Shown: piece by piece, positions 27,769-35,760 of the stretch
How positions within the stretch are numbered: position 1 is the stretch's first letter
Layout of the letters: every line of letters begins with the position of its first letter
Assembly: GCF_007830055.1 (NCBI RefSeq)
Contig: NZ_VLLE01000003.1
Location: 558,001 to 622,000 of the forward strand
From: Lacibacter cauensis
Lineage (GTDB): Bacteria; Bacteroidota; Bacteroidia; Chitinophagales; Chitinophagaceae
DNA length: 64,000 nucleotides
Direction of reading: 5' to 3'
Position numbers and translations under genes: made by a program
Notes under the pieces: generated by a model
Database searches by the model: none
Seen by the model: the letters and a program-made list of their open reading frames with translations, nothing else
What the model was told of the DNA's origin: nothing

Positions 27769-28236
27769 ATGTCCAGAATCTCCACAGGTAAAGCCAGAGG
27801 GCTTGCAAAAAATTATCGGGATCATAAGCTCGACAAAAAATTGAAACCAAACGACACCCGGGGTATTTGGTTTAGTAAAGAAGTATTTTATGAAGCATTA
27901 GGTTTAGTTAGAGATCCCGAAACGGGAATGCTTAAAGAAACCAAACTTCCGTACATGGAAGCAGAAGTTTTTCCTGATGGCTTACGTATTTATTTAGCTG
28001 CTTATTCTGAAAATCATATTGATGAAAATAAAAAAGGAAAATTAACTGTTGTGCTTGTTCCTACAGGAGAGGGCAAGCCAGGTGGTCCGCTTCATTTTGA
28101 TATTTTGTCGAACCCCGATCAACCACCGAGTGGTTTGGATGAAGCAGGTGGTGAAGATCAAAAAGATACACAGTTTAATGATGGTCAACTTTGCCCACCT
28201 CCGGTTTGTGACCCTGAAGGACTTTTAAATTTTTGA
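27769..28236 (+). CDS. Unknown protein heading a two-component operon
   Basis: A 155-residue soluble protein with no signal peptide. The N-terminus is strongly basic (MSRISTGKARGLAKNYRDHK). The centre is strand-rich ('MEAEVFPDGLRIYLAAYSEN', 'KLTVVLVPTGEGKPGG'). The acidic C-terminus ends with a paired-cysteine, proline-rich motif, LCPPPVCDPEG. The stop overlaps the next start by four bases, and the following genes encode a seven-helix membrane protein, a histidine kinase and a response regulator. No family is recognised. Confidence 0.65.
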   Translation: MSRISTGKARGLAKNYRDHKLDKKLKPNDTRGIWFSKEVFYEALGLVRDPETGMLKETKLPYMEAEVFPDGLRIYLAAYSENHIDENKKGKLTVVLVPTGEGKPGGPLHFDILSNPDQPPSGLDEAGGEDQKDTQFNDGQLCPPPVCDPEGLLNF

Positions 28237-28886
28237 GCTTGATCGACTTTATCTACATCAGCTTTATTGCCGCTTCTGTAATTACGGGCTTGCTTTTAGT
28301 AAAGAAAGCAAGCCCTGTTTGGAACAAGGCATTGGTGTTTTTTCTTATAGTAACTTTATTCAACGAGGTGCTTTGCTATTTCCTGAAGAAAAGAGCAGTT
28401 AATACAATCGCTTTTTATAACTGCTATTCGTATTTTAGGTTTCCGATGCTTGCGTGGATATATTTTGATGTGTTGAAGAAGAGAAGAATACAGCGTTTAG
28501 TTTTTTTATCGTTTATCGGGTTAACTGTACTGCTCTTTGTATTCAACTTGTTTTTCTATAGAAGTTTTTTTGTGTTGCATTCTAGTTACTTTCTTGCAGG
28601 CGGTATTTATGTAATTATTTTATCATTGATTTATACGTATTCTTTAATGGATAAGGACAGCCTTCAGAATCCGTTAAGGGAGCCGTTCTTTTGGATCAGC
28701 AGTGGCTTTTTGCTTTACTTTTTGGGAGCGCTTCCGTTTATCGGGGCAATTAAATTACTTACCAAGTATAATACTGTTCTTGCATCCCAACAATTGATCA
28801 TTACAAAATCAATGAGCATTGTATTATATTCATTAATTACAATTGGTTTCGTTCTGCAATGGAAGAAAAAGAATTATTCATATTAA
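28233..28886 (+). CDS. Seven-helix membrane protein, TTG start
   Basis: A 217-residue integral membrane protein with about seven hydrophobic helices (near 6-24, 31-50, 62-78, 84-105, 112-134, 148-170, 190-210). The most likely start is the TTG at 28233, overlapping the preceding stop by four bases; a TTG at 28239 is the alternative. The 3' end overlaps the kinase gene by 28 bases. The layout suggests a membrane sensor or partner for the kinase, whose own input region is only one helix (inference). No family motif is recognised. Confidence 0.68.
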   Translation: MSLIDFIYISFIAASVITGLLLVKKASPVWNKALVFFLIVTLFNEVLCYFLKKRAVNTIAFYNCYSYFRFPMLAWIYFDVLKKRRIQRLVFLSFIGLTVLLFVFNLFFYRSFFVLHSSYFLAGGIYVIILSLIYTYSLMDKDSLQNPLREPFFWISSGFLLYFLGALPFIGAIKLLTKYNTVLASQQLIITKSMSIVLYSLITIGFVLQWKKKNYSY

Positions 28887-29665
28887 TCATTTCAGTAACC
28901 ATCATTCTTTTATTGCTGGGGTTATTTATTTTGATACTGTTTGTATTTTATCAAAAGCGGCTGCTCATTAATAAAACAAAGCTCGAAAAGCTCCAAAGCG
29001 AAACCCTTAAATCTCAACTGGAAATACAGGAGCACACACTTAAAAATATTTCGCAGGAAATACATGATAATGTAGGTCAGGTACTCACCTTGGCCAAATT
29101 AAACCTAGCAACAACTGTTATTGAAGAAAGTGCTTCGGCTGAAAAAATAAAAACGAGTCAACAGCTTATCGGCAAAGCCATACAGGATCTTCGGGATCTC
29201 AGCCGTAGCCTCAATACAGACTATGTAAAAGAAATGGGGCTTATTCGGGCAATAGAATACGAACTGGCTCTTCTTAAAAAAACAGGTACCATAGAAACCG
29301 GATTTGCTATTGATGGATCTACTGTAAGACTTGGTAAACAAAAAGAGCTGATTCTTTTTCGCATAGTGCAGGAAGCTATTCACAATGTTATCCGCCATGC
29401 TAACGCAAGTGTACTGAACACTGCCATCCTGTTTAGTAAAGACAAAATGGAAATAGTTATCTACGATAACGGCAAGGGGTTTGATCTAGGGCCATTAACT
29501 GATCCGGATAATTCCAGCTTTGGTCTTGGGTTACGTAATATGCAGGCAAGAGCAGCCTTGATTGGTGCACATTTTTTTTTGTATAGCAGCCCGGGTGCAG
29601 GAACTAAACTGCAGCTTCAATTACCGTTAAATAATACAACCGATGAAACAACAGCAAAAAATTAA
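28859..29665 (+). CDS. Sensor histidine kinase, NarX/LiaS type
   Basis: A 268-residue kinase. It has one transmembrane helix at about residues 6-30 with almost no extracytoplasmic part, and a dimerisation/phosphoacceptor helix of the HisKA_3 type with ISQEIHDNVGQVL (phospho-His69). A HATPase domain follows with the N-box 'QEAIHNVIRHANAS', G1 'YDNGKGFD' and G2 'FGLGLRNMQARAAL'. The next gene, overlapping by 23 bases, encodes the cognate LuxR-type regulator. The lack of a sensor domain implies that the input comes from a partner protein. Confidence 0.92.
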   Translation: MEEKELFILIISVTIILLLLGLFILILFVFYQKRLLINKTKLEKLQSETLKSQLEIQEHTLKNISQEIHDNVGQVLTLAKLNLATTVIEESASAEKIKTSQQLIGKAIQDLRDLSRSLNTDYVKEMGLIRAIEYELALLKKTGTIETGFAIDGSTVRLGKQKELILFRIVQEAIHNVIRHANASVLNTAILFSKDKMEIVIYDNGKGFDLGPLTDPDNSSFGLGLRNMQARAALIGAHFFLYSSPGAGTKLQLQLPLNNTTDETTAKN

Positions 29666-30308
29666 AGTAGCATTGGCAGATGACCATGTGCTGCTCCGTA
29701 ACGGACTTGCATCTGTAGTAGATGGATTTGGTGAATACGTCGTATTGTTTCAGGCAGATAACGGAAAACATTTTCAGCAACAGATCAGAGCATATGGCGA
29801 ACCAGATATTGTGTTGATGGATATTAATATGCCGGAGATGGATGGTTACCAAACAGCACAATGGCTAAAGGAACACTATCCGCTGGTGATGGTAATTGCA
29901 CTTTCGATGTACGATAGTGAGAATGCAATTATTAAAATGTTTAAAGCAGGAGCTAAAGGATATATTTTAAAAGACAGTGAACCAGCAGAGTTAAAACGTT
30001 CGCTTGATTCTGTAAGACAAAAGGGTTTTTATTACTCGGAATTGGTGACCGGTCGCTTAATTCATACAATTAATAAGTTGGGAGAAGCCAATGCACCAAA
30101 AAAAGAATTGAATAGTTTAAACGATCGTGAAATTGAGTTTCTGCGCTACGCCTGTACAGAAATGACGTACAAGGAAATTGCAGATAAGATGTTTCTGAGC
30201 CCACGTACAATTGATGGTTACCGTGATGCGCTGTTTGAAAAACTCGAGCTGAAAACAAGGGTAGGACTTGTGATGTATGCCATAAAAAATGGCATTGTTA
30301 CTGTATAA
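29643..30308 (+). CDS. NarL/FixJ-family response regulator
   Basis: A 221-residue regulator. The receiver domain (1-125) has the acidic pair DD (13-14), the phosphoacceptor Asp60 in VLMDINMPEMDG, and Lys110 in YILKDSEPAEL. The LuxR helix-turn-helix (about 150-210) is LNDREIEFLRYACTEMTYKE followed by IADKMFLSPRTIDGYRDALF. It is the last gene of a four-gene overlapping operon and is followed by a strong terminator. Target genes are unknown. Confidence 0.94.
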   Translation: MKQQQKIKVALADDHVLLRNGLASVVDGFGEYVVLFQADNGKHFQQQIRAYGEPDIVLMDINMPEMDGYQTAQWLKEHYPLVMVIALSMYDSENAIIKMFKAGAKGYILKDSEPAELKRSLDSVRQKGFYYSELVTGRLIHTINKLGEANAPKKELNSLNDREIEFLRYACTEMTYKEIADKMFLSPRTIDGYRDALFEKLELKTRVGLVMYAIKNGIVTV

Positions 30309-30341
30309 CAAGAAAGCCGGCAGTTCGCCGGCTTTCTTGTT
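30307..30341. terminator. Bidirectional terminator with 15-bp perfect stem
   Basis: AACAAGAAAGCCGGC (30307-30321) and GCCGGCTTTCTTGTT (30327-30341) pair perfectly across AGTTC. It lies between the convergent stops of the response regulator and the rhodanese-containing gene. Confidence 0.85.
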
Positions 30342-30342
30342 A

Positions 30343-31749
30343 TTAATTTAGTACACTGTTTTCTTTTACAATATCAATTTTCTGTTCTTTAATTTTTTCA
30401 AAACCACCAACTACATTACGCAGGTTATGAAAGCCCTGCTTTTTTAAAATAGACGATGCAATTACACTACGGTAACCGCCGGCGCAATGAACATAGAGGT
30501 TATCACGATCTTCAATATTGGCAATTAATCCGGGATCGTTCATTTCAGCTAAAGGAAGGTTTACGGCATCTTTTACATGTCCTTCGGCAAACTCTGTTTC
30601 TTTACGTACATCAACCACAACTAAATTGTCGTCGTGTGGTAAGTCCATTGCAAGTTCGTCTGCTTCCACATCAATAATCATATCAATCTCTTCTCCTGCC
30701 TGCTGCCACGCTTCAAAACCGCCGGATAAGTAACCAGTTATTTTTTCAAAACCAACACGTGCAAGTCGTGTAATGGTTTCTTCTTCTTTTCCCTGTTCAC
30801 ATACAAGCACAATGTTTTCATCAAACGATAACAAAGCGCCAGCCCATTCTGCAAATCGGCCTTCCAGTCCAATGCTGATGGAACCGGGTATAAAACCGAT
30901 TGTAAAAGTTGCGGCAGCTCGTGTATCGAGTAATACTGTTTTTGGTTGTTTGAGGAGTTGCTTAAATGCGTCGATTGATAATGCTGTCATACCTTTTTGT
31001 AAAACTGTTTGTAATAAATCGTAGCCTTCTTTGTTAATGCGAACATTAACGGGAAAATATTTTGGAGGAGCTTCCAATCCTTGCGTTACGGCTTTAGTGA
31101 ATTGTTCTTTTGTTTGTTGCTGTAAAGCATAATTCGTTGTTTTCTGTTCACCAATGGTGCTGAACGTTTCAGGGCCAAGGTTTTTACCACAGGAGCTGCC
31201 GGGCCCATGCGCCGGATAAACAAGCACATCATCGGCAAGCGGTATAATTTTTTCCTGCAAAGAGTCGTAGAGTTTTCCTGCAAGTTCTTCTTGTGTAACT
31301 TCTCCGCCTTGTGCAAGGTCGGGGCGGCCAACATCACCAACAAACAACGTATCGCCTGTAAAAATGCAATGATTTTTTCCCTGCGTATCTTTCAGCAAAA
31401 AGCAGGAGCTTTCCATTGTGTGTCCCGGTGTGTGCAATACTTCAAGTACCAGTTTGCCGATTTTAAACTGTTCACGATCTTTTGCAACATAAATTGGAAA
31501 AGAAGTGGAAGCATTTGGCCCATAAACAATAGGTGCATTTGTTGCTTTTGCAAGATCGAGATGACCACTTACAAAATCGGCGTGAATATGCGTTTCAAAA
31601 ATATATTTGATCGTTGCATTGCGTTCCCTTGCGAGGTTGATGTAGGCATCAACATCTCTCATAGGGTCAATAACTACACACTCTCCCTCGCTTTCAACAT
31701 AATAGGCTGCTTCGCTAAGACAGTTTGTGTAGAGTTGTTGAATGAACAT
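30343..31749 (-). CDS. Persulfide-dioxygenase-like metallo-hydrolase fused to two rhodanese domains
   Basis: A 468-residue protein. The N-terminal metallo-beta-lactamase fold (about 1-240) has the metal motif THIHADFVSGH and further histidines in HTPGHTMESS and 'FTGDTLFVGDVGRPDL', as in ETHE1-type persulfide dioxygenases. Two rhodanese domains follow. The first (about 255-345) has 'LLDTRAAATF' and a C-E-Q-G-K-E-E active-site loop; the second (about 365-455) has 'VVDVRKETEF' and the loop C-A-G-G-Y-R-S. The expected role is oxidation and transfer of sulfane sulfur in sulfide detoxification. It lies 83 bp after an ArsR gene and has its own promoter boxes. Confidence 0.9.
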   Translation of the reverse strand: MFIQQLYTNCLSEAAYYVESEGECVVIDPMRDVDAYINLARERNATIKYIFETHIHADFVSGHLDLAKATNAPIVYGPNASTSFPIYVAKDREQFKIGKLVLEVLHTPGHTMESSCFLLKDTQGKNHCIFTGDTLFVGDVGRPDLAQGGEVTQEELAGKLYDSLQEKIIPLADDVLVYPAHGPGSSCGKNLGPETFSTIGEQKTTNYALQQQTKEQFTKAVTQGLEAPPKYFPVNVRINKEGYDLLQTVLQKGMTALSIDAFKQLLKQPKTVLLDTRAAATFTIGFIPGSISIGLEGRFAEWAGALLSFDENIVLVCEQGKEEETITRLARVGFEKITGYLSGGFEAWQQAGEEIDMIIDVEADELAMDLPHDDNLVVVDVRKETEFAEGHVKDAVNLPLAEMNDPGLIANIEDRDNLYVHCAGGYRSVIASSILKKQGFHNLRNVVGGFEKIKEQKIDIVKENSVLN

Positions 31750-31766
31750 GATGTATACAGTTTCTG

Positions 31767-31798
31767 CAAATGTACGTAAGCAGAAGATCTGTAGACAA
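31767..31798 (-). promoter_or_regulatory. Promoter of the persulfide dioxygenase-rhodanese gene
   Basis: On the minus strand TTG (31798-31796) lies 21 bases before TACATTTG (31774-31767), and the ATG follows 17 bases later. This is the best -33/-7 Bacteroidota pair in the window. Confidence 0.6.
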
Positions 31799-31832
31799 GC
31801 GCCAATAAGAGTTCGGTAACAGAAAGGTAGAA

Positions 31833-32156
31833 TTACCCCAACAGACTTTTTATAAACTGTTCAATTTCGTTAAGTCTGTCGTGGTTAACAGTATACCAGA
31901 TAAACTTGCCTTCACGTGTGGTTTTAACAATATTGCTTCTGCGTAAAATAGCCAGGTGTTGTGATGCCACTGATTGTTCCAGGCGAAGCTTCACATATAT
32001 TTCAGTTACGGTTAATTGCCCGCTTTCGTTGATGAGTTGTAAAATCTGCTGGCGCAATTTGTGATTGATTGCCCGTAAAATGAGCGCTGATTTTTTTACA
32101 GCATGATAATCTAATGTGATAGGGGGATTGCTTTCCTTTTTTTTGGTAACAGCCAT
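31833..32156 (-). CDS. ArsR-family transcriptional regulator without cysteines
   Basis: A 107-residue winged-helix repressor. The helix-turn-helix spans about residues 46-70 ('TVTEIYVKLRLEQSVASQHL') and is followed by the wing 'VKTTREGKFIWYTVN'. Its neighbour and orientation suggest it controls the persulfide dioxygenase gene, as BigR and SqrR do in other bacteria. Those sense sulfur species by a pair of cysteines, but this protein has none, and the ArsR-type ELCVCDL metal motif is also absent. It therefore needs another ligand or site (inference). Confidence 0.85.
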   Translation of the reverse strand: MAVTKKKESNPPITLDYHAVKKSALILRAINHKLRQQILQLINESGQLTVTEIYVKLRLEQSVASQHLAILRRSNIVKTTREGKFIWYTVNHDRLNEIEQFIKSLLG

Positions 32157-32204
32157 TGTAGGGTATGTTTTGTGGGTTGGGTTCGTAATTTTTCTTATAT
32201 ATCG

Positions 32205-32232
32205 AACCGTAAAACTAACCGTAAATTTACGG
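32205..32232. promoter_or_regulatory. Candidate ArsR operator palindrome
   Basis: CCGTAAATTTACGG (32219-32232) is a perfect 14-bp palindrome, preceded by a CCGTAAAA half-site at 32207. It lies 63 bases upstream of the ArsR start in an otherwise AT-rich region, where an autoregulatory operator would be expected. Confidence 0.5.
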
Positions 32233-32257
32233 AAATCATAGTCGTAAAAGACATAGT

Positions 32258-32932
32258 TTACTGATTTCCAAAGTGAAATCCTTTGCCGTATTCCGGCGCA
32301 GAATATGCGAGTGAAAGGAATTGTTTTTGGCTGTAATATCGCTCACTAATTGCTATCATATGCTTTGAATTCCAATTAGTTGAAATAAAACGAGCATTGG
32401 TGCTGGTGCAGATATTCTGCCATTTAGCGGCTCCATCACCAAAAAAGTAAACGGGTGTTTTCGCCAGTTCCTGTTCGTATGAACCTGCATCCAGTACTTT
32501 TGGGGTTATGGGAGACAATAGTTCCAGTTGGGGGGAATAAATGGCAGTGAAGACCTCCATTCTGCGGGCATCAATCATCGGACAAAGTACAAATCCCGCT
32601 TCTTCTGTAAGCTGTTCACGGGCAGCAGCACTCATAACAAGTGTTGTTGGTATGCCAATTAATGGGATGTTTAAAGCAAAGCTGAGTCCTTTCGCTGTTG
32701 CCATTGCAACCCTCAATCCAGTATAAGAACCAGGACCTGTAGTAACCGCAATAGCATCTAATTGTTTTAACTCCTGACCCAGTTCAAGCAGCAGATTTTG
32801 AATGGCGGGCTGTAAAAAGGAGGCATGCTCTTTTTGCGATGCACTTGTTTTGATGCCAAGCAGAACTGCATCTTTTGCAACAGCAACGGATGCATGGGTT
32901 GTGGACGAATCGATGCAAAGCAACAAAGCCAT
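32258..32932 (-). CDS. tsaB: tRNA threonylcarbamoyladenosine synthesis protein TsaB
   Basis: TsaB is the inactive ASKHA partner that stabilises TsaD in making the t6A modification at position 37 of ANN-decoding tRNAs. The product is 224 residues starting MALLLCIDSSTTHASVAVAK, with 'LDAIAVTTGPGSYTGLRVAM' and 'PLIGIPTTLVMSAAA' typical of the family. The ATG at 32930-32932 gives this N-terminus; the upstream frame lies inside the neighbouring gene. It is 2 bases from the stop of the preceding gene, so the two are probably one operon. Confidence 0.93.
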   Translation of the reverse strand: MALLLCIDSSTTHASVAVAKDAVLLGIKTSASQKEHASFLQPAIQNLLLELGQELKQLDAIAVTTGPGSYTGLRVAMATAKGLSFALNIPLIGIPTTLVMSAAAREQLTEEAGFVLCPMIDARRMEVFTAIYSPQLELLSPITPKVLDAGSYEQELAKTPVYFFGDGAAKWQNICTSTNARFISTNWNSKHMIAISERYYSQKQFLSLAYSAPEYGKGFHFGNQ

Positions 32933-32934
32933 TC

Positions 32935-33564
32935 TTATAATTGGTTTAAAAGAGATGATGCAGGTTGATATCGTTGATCGGTAGCTGAAAGTTTTTGCAG
33001 CAAAGAAGCAATTCGCTTTACGCCTGTTTGTTTGCTCCATTCAAATGGCCCCATCGGATATCCGGTTCCTAACTGCATGGCGGTATCAATTTCTGTTTCG
33101 GCAGATACCTTTTCTTCTTTTGCAAGAAAGGCTTCATTAATGATCATACTTACTGTACGGGCACTTACAAAACCAGGTGTATCTGCAGTACTATAAAACG
33201 ATACGGATAACTGTTGAAAGATGTCTTCGAATAACGACCGATGGCTGGGATGAACAGCAAATTCCACAACCGGTCTGTTAATAAAAACTGGCCAGTGATT
33301 AAAACGTGCAATGGGTTGTTGTGGCTGAACTGCCAGGTCTTTCAGTGTATGAACCACTGAACCTATGAGCACGGGTTTGTTAAGGGGCTGATAGAGGTTG
33401 ATTCGCTGCGGGTTCTCTTCAAAATCCAAATCAATAATAAAGTCTGCAAATGCAATGTCATCAGCTTTTACCTCCTGCTTTGTGTGGCATTGAAAACCAT
33501 CGAACGGAAATGATTTTCCAAAAAGTGTATTGCAGATGCCTGAACTGATGAGCAAAATATTCAT
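32935..33564 (-). CDS. Degenerate 3-hydroxyacyl-CoA dehydrogenase-like protein
   Basis: A 209-residue protein starting MNILLISSG. The C-terminal half clearly matches the 3-hydroxyacyl-CoA dehydrogenase C-terminal helical domain ('DTPGFVSARTVSMIINEAFL', then 'EIDTAMQLGTGYPMGPFEW'). The N-terminal Rossmann part is shortened to about 95 residues, has no GxGxxG NAD loop and no intact HFFNP catalytic segment. It is thus unlikely to be an active dehydrogenase. It lies 2 bases before tsaB and is divergent from ridA, with a -7 box 5 bases from its ATG. Confidence 0.75.
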   Translation of the reverse strand: MNILLISSGICNTLFGKSFPFDGFQCHTKQEVKADDIAFADFIIDLDFEENPQRINLYQPLNKPVLIGSVVHTLKDLAVQPQQPIARFNHWPVFINRPVVEFAVHPSHRSLFEDIFQQLSVSFYSTADTPGFVSARTVSMIINEAFLAKEEKVSAETEIDTAMQLGTGYPMGPFEWSKQTGVKRIASLLQKLSATDQRYQPASSLLNQL

Positions 33565-33569
33565 TGCCA

Positions 33570-33577
33570 CAAATTTA
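33570..33577 (-). promoter_or_regulatory. Putative -7 box, near-leaderless, of the HAD-like gene
   Basis: TAAATTTG on the minus strand ends 5 bases before the ATG at 33564. Transcription would then start at or near the start codon. Confidence 0.5.
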
Positions 33578-33617
33578 AGCGAAGCTTGGCAACTTGCTTT
33601 TTTTCTTGCCAAAGGAG

Positions 33618-33625
33618 TATGTTTG
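33618..33625 (+). promoter_or_regulatory. Putative -7 box, near-leaderless, of ridA
   Basis: TATGTTTG ends 4 bases before the ATG at 33630, and TTG at 33594 lies a suitable 21 bases upstream. The AAAGGAG at 33611-33617 would then be upstream of the transcript and not serve as a ribosome site. Confidence 0.5.
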
Positions 33626-33629
33626 TGGT

Positions 33630-34013
33630 ATGATGGAAAAGAAAATTATTCAAACAGAAACGGCACCGGCACCGATCGGTCCATATAACCAGGCAGTAGC
33701 AGCCGGTGGTTTTTTATTTATCTCCGGGCAGGTTTGTATTAAACCCGGGACAAGCGAGTTGAACAACGCCGATATACAGGCCGAAACACACCAGGTGATG
33801 CATAATCTGAAAGCTATTTTGCAGGAAGCAGGTATTACTTTTAATAATGTAGTCAAAACAACCATCTTCCTTACAGATATGAATCTGTTTGCAGAAGTAA
33901 ATGAAATTTACGGTAAGTACTTTGAAGGGGCTTTTCCGGCACGTGAAACTGTTGCAGTAAAAGGGCTACCCAAAAACGTGAATGTAGAAATAAGTATGAT
34001 AGCCGCATTATAA
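33630..34013 (+). CDS. RidA family enamine/imine deaminase
   Basis: A 127- or 128-residue protein of the RidA (YjgF/L-PSP) family, which hydrolyses reactive 2-aminoacrylate and related imines. It shows 'APAPIGPYNQAVAAGGFLFISGQ' in part, then 'NLKAILQEAGITFNNVVKTT', and the C-terminal signature 'FPARETVAVKGLPKNVNVEI' with the conserved Arg. The start is the ATG at 33630 or the adjacent one at 33633. A bidirectional terminator follows. Confidence 0.94.
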   Translation: MMEKKIIQTETAPAPIGPYNQAVAAGGFLFISGQVCIKPGTSELNNADIQAETHQVMHNLKAILQEAGITFNNVVKTTIFLTDMNLFAEVNEIYGKYFEGAFPARETVAVKGLPKNVNVEISMIAAL

Positions 34014-34020
34014 CGCAATA

Positions 34021-34050
34021 AAAAAGGTTGATCAAGAGATCAACCTTTTT
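34021..34050. terminator. Bidirectional terminator between ridA and rng
   Basis: GGTTGATC/GATCAACC with flanking A5 and T5 form a 13-bp stem across AAGA, between convergent stops. Confidence 0.88.
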
Positions 34051-34053
34051 TAT

Positions 34054-35601
34054 TTAGAGTTTAATTTCTTCTTCGTGGTTATCAAAAAAATGATATTCAG
34101 TAAGGTGATAAGATGTATTTGCTTTTATCTTGATCTTTTGTTTGTATTTCCAGCTCCATCTCATTCGCTTCGATGGGAAACCTTTGCGTAAGTAAGCTTC
34201 CATAATCGGGTGTACAGCAATCAGCAGTTCTTTATGCTTTTGCATAACGAGGTAGCTGATGTTCTTTTCAATTTCATCTTCCAGTATTAATGTTGATGAA
34301 ACCTTTCCTGTACCGTTACAGCTTGGACAAACCTCTTGGGTGTTGATGTTCACTTCAGGCTTCATACGCTGCCTTGTAATCTGCATCAAACCAAACTTGG
34401 AGATGGGCAGAATTGCATGCTTGGCTCTGTCTGCACGCATGAACTCTTCCATTGATTCAGCAAGTTTGCGTTTATTGTCGGGCAACTTCATATCAATAAA
34501 GTCTACGACAATAATGCCACCTATATCACGCAAACGCAATTGCCTGGCAATTTCTTCTGCAGCTTCAAGGTTTGTTTGTAATGCATTTTCTTCCTGGTTG
34601 GCGCTTACACTTTTGTAGCCGCTGTTAACATCAATAACATGCAATGCTTCCGTATGCTCAATAATGAGGTACGCACCACTGGCAAGATTCACTGTTTTGC
34701 CAAACGAAGCTTTCACCTGCTTGGTAATACCGTAGTTGTCGAAAATGGGCGAACCATTCTGATAAAACGTAACAATATCAGCTTTATCCGGAGCTACTTT
34801 CTGAATGTAGCTGAGCGCATCGTTATAAATATTTTTATCATTTACAACAATGCGATTAAAATCGGCATTGAGTAAATCACGAAGGATGCTGGTAGTTTTA
34901 TCCGTTTCGCCCAAAATTTTTGCAGGAGCAACAGCATTTTTAAGATTGCGCTGAATCTGCTGCCACATGGTAATGAGGTTGTTGAGATCTTCGTGGAGTT
35001 CGGCAGTATTCTTTCCCTCTGCAGCAGTGCGTACAATAACACCAAAGTTTTTGGTGCGGATGGATTCTACAATCTTTTGTAAACGCTTGCGCTCTTCGCT
35101 TGAATGTATTTTACGGGATACAGCTACGATGTCGTTAAACGGTGTAAGCACTACAAAGCGGCCGGGTAATGAAATTTCGCAACTGAGGCGTGGGCCTTTT
35201 GCTGCAATCGGCTCTTTCAGAATTTGTACAAGAATGTTTGGCTTTCCGTTGAGGACTTCGCCAATTTTTCCTGTTTTAATAATTTCAGCTTCGGTTTGAA
35301 ACTTGCTGAAATCACTGATGCTTTCGCTTTTGTCTGTAATGGAAAGTGCTGTAAACTTCAGCAGGGAGCGGACATAGGGGCTCAGGTCGGTGTAATGAAG
35401 AAAGCCATCTTTCTCAAAACCAACATCCACAAATGCAGCATTCATACCAGGTACAAGCTTTTTTACTTTTCCCAAGTACAAATCGCCAACAGTAAAACTG
35501 GTATCAAGACTTTCCTGATGCAGTTCTACCAGCTTCTTATCTTCTAACAATGCAATTTCAACCCCGGTTGGGGCTGAATTGATGATCAGTTCCTTATTCA
35601 C
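34054..35601 (-). CDS. rng: Ribonuclease G/E
   Basis: A 515-residue endoribonuclease of the RNase E/G family, acting in rRNA maturation and mRNA turnover. An S1 domain occupies about residues 35-130. The 5'-sensor/RNase H-like and DNase I-like regions include 'LRDIGGIIVVDFIDMKLPDN' (catalytic Asp pair). The zinc-link cysteines are CPSCNGTG. The start is the GTG at 35599-35601, giving MNKELIINSAPTGVEIALLE as in relatives. The small downstream arginine- and proline-rich scaffold of RNase E is absent, hence G-type. Confidence 0.94.
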   Translation of the reverse strand: MNKELIINSAPTGVEIALLEDKKLVELHQESLDTSFTVGDLYLGKVKKLVPGMNAAFVDVGFEKDGFLHYTDLSPYVRSLLKFTALSITDKSESISDFSKFQTEAEIIKTGKIGEVLNGKPNILVQILKEPIAAKGPRLSCEISLPGRFVVLTPFNDIVAVSRKIHSSEERKRLQKIVESIRTKNFGVIVRTAAEGKNTAELHEDLNNLITMWQQIQRNLKNAVAPAKILGETDKTTSILRDLLNADFNRIVVNDKNIYNDALSYIQKVAPDKADIVTFYQNGSPIFDNYGITKQVKASFGKTVNLASGAYLIIEHTEALHVIDVNSGYKSVSANQEENALQTNLEAAEEIARQLRLRDIGGIIVVDFIDMKLPDNKRKLAESMEEFMRADRAKHAILPISKFGLMQITRQRMKPEVNINTQEVCPSCNGTGKVSSTLILEDEIEKNISYLVMQKHKELLIAVHPIMEAYLRKGFPSKRMRWSWKYKQKIKIKANTSYHLTEYHFFDNHEEEIKL

Positions 35602-35716
35602 TAAAACGTCTTTTAAAATTGAACTATACTACTTCACCTGATCAGAAGGAAGGGACCACTGTAAACAAATGTATACAAGCAAGCAGACAGATTTCTGCAA
35701 TGGCCATAGCGAAGCA

Positions 35717-35741
35717 GAGTCCCGACTAAAAGGCGGGACTC
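35717..35741. repeat. GAGTCCCG hairpin
   Basis: GAGTCCCG (35717-35724) pairs with CGGGACTC (35734-35741) across ACTAAAAGG. There is no T-run; it lies in the 160-bp gap upstream of rng and downstream of the 31-residue gene. Confidence 0.5.
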
Positions 35742-35760
35742 CGTTCAATTTCAGAAGATC

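Noticed and set aside
32219-32232. CCGTAAATTTACGG as a terminator
   Set aside because: It is AT-rich with no loop and no T-run; an operator is a better reading.
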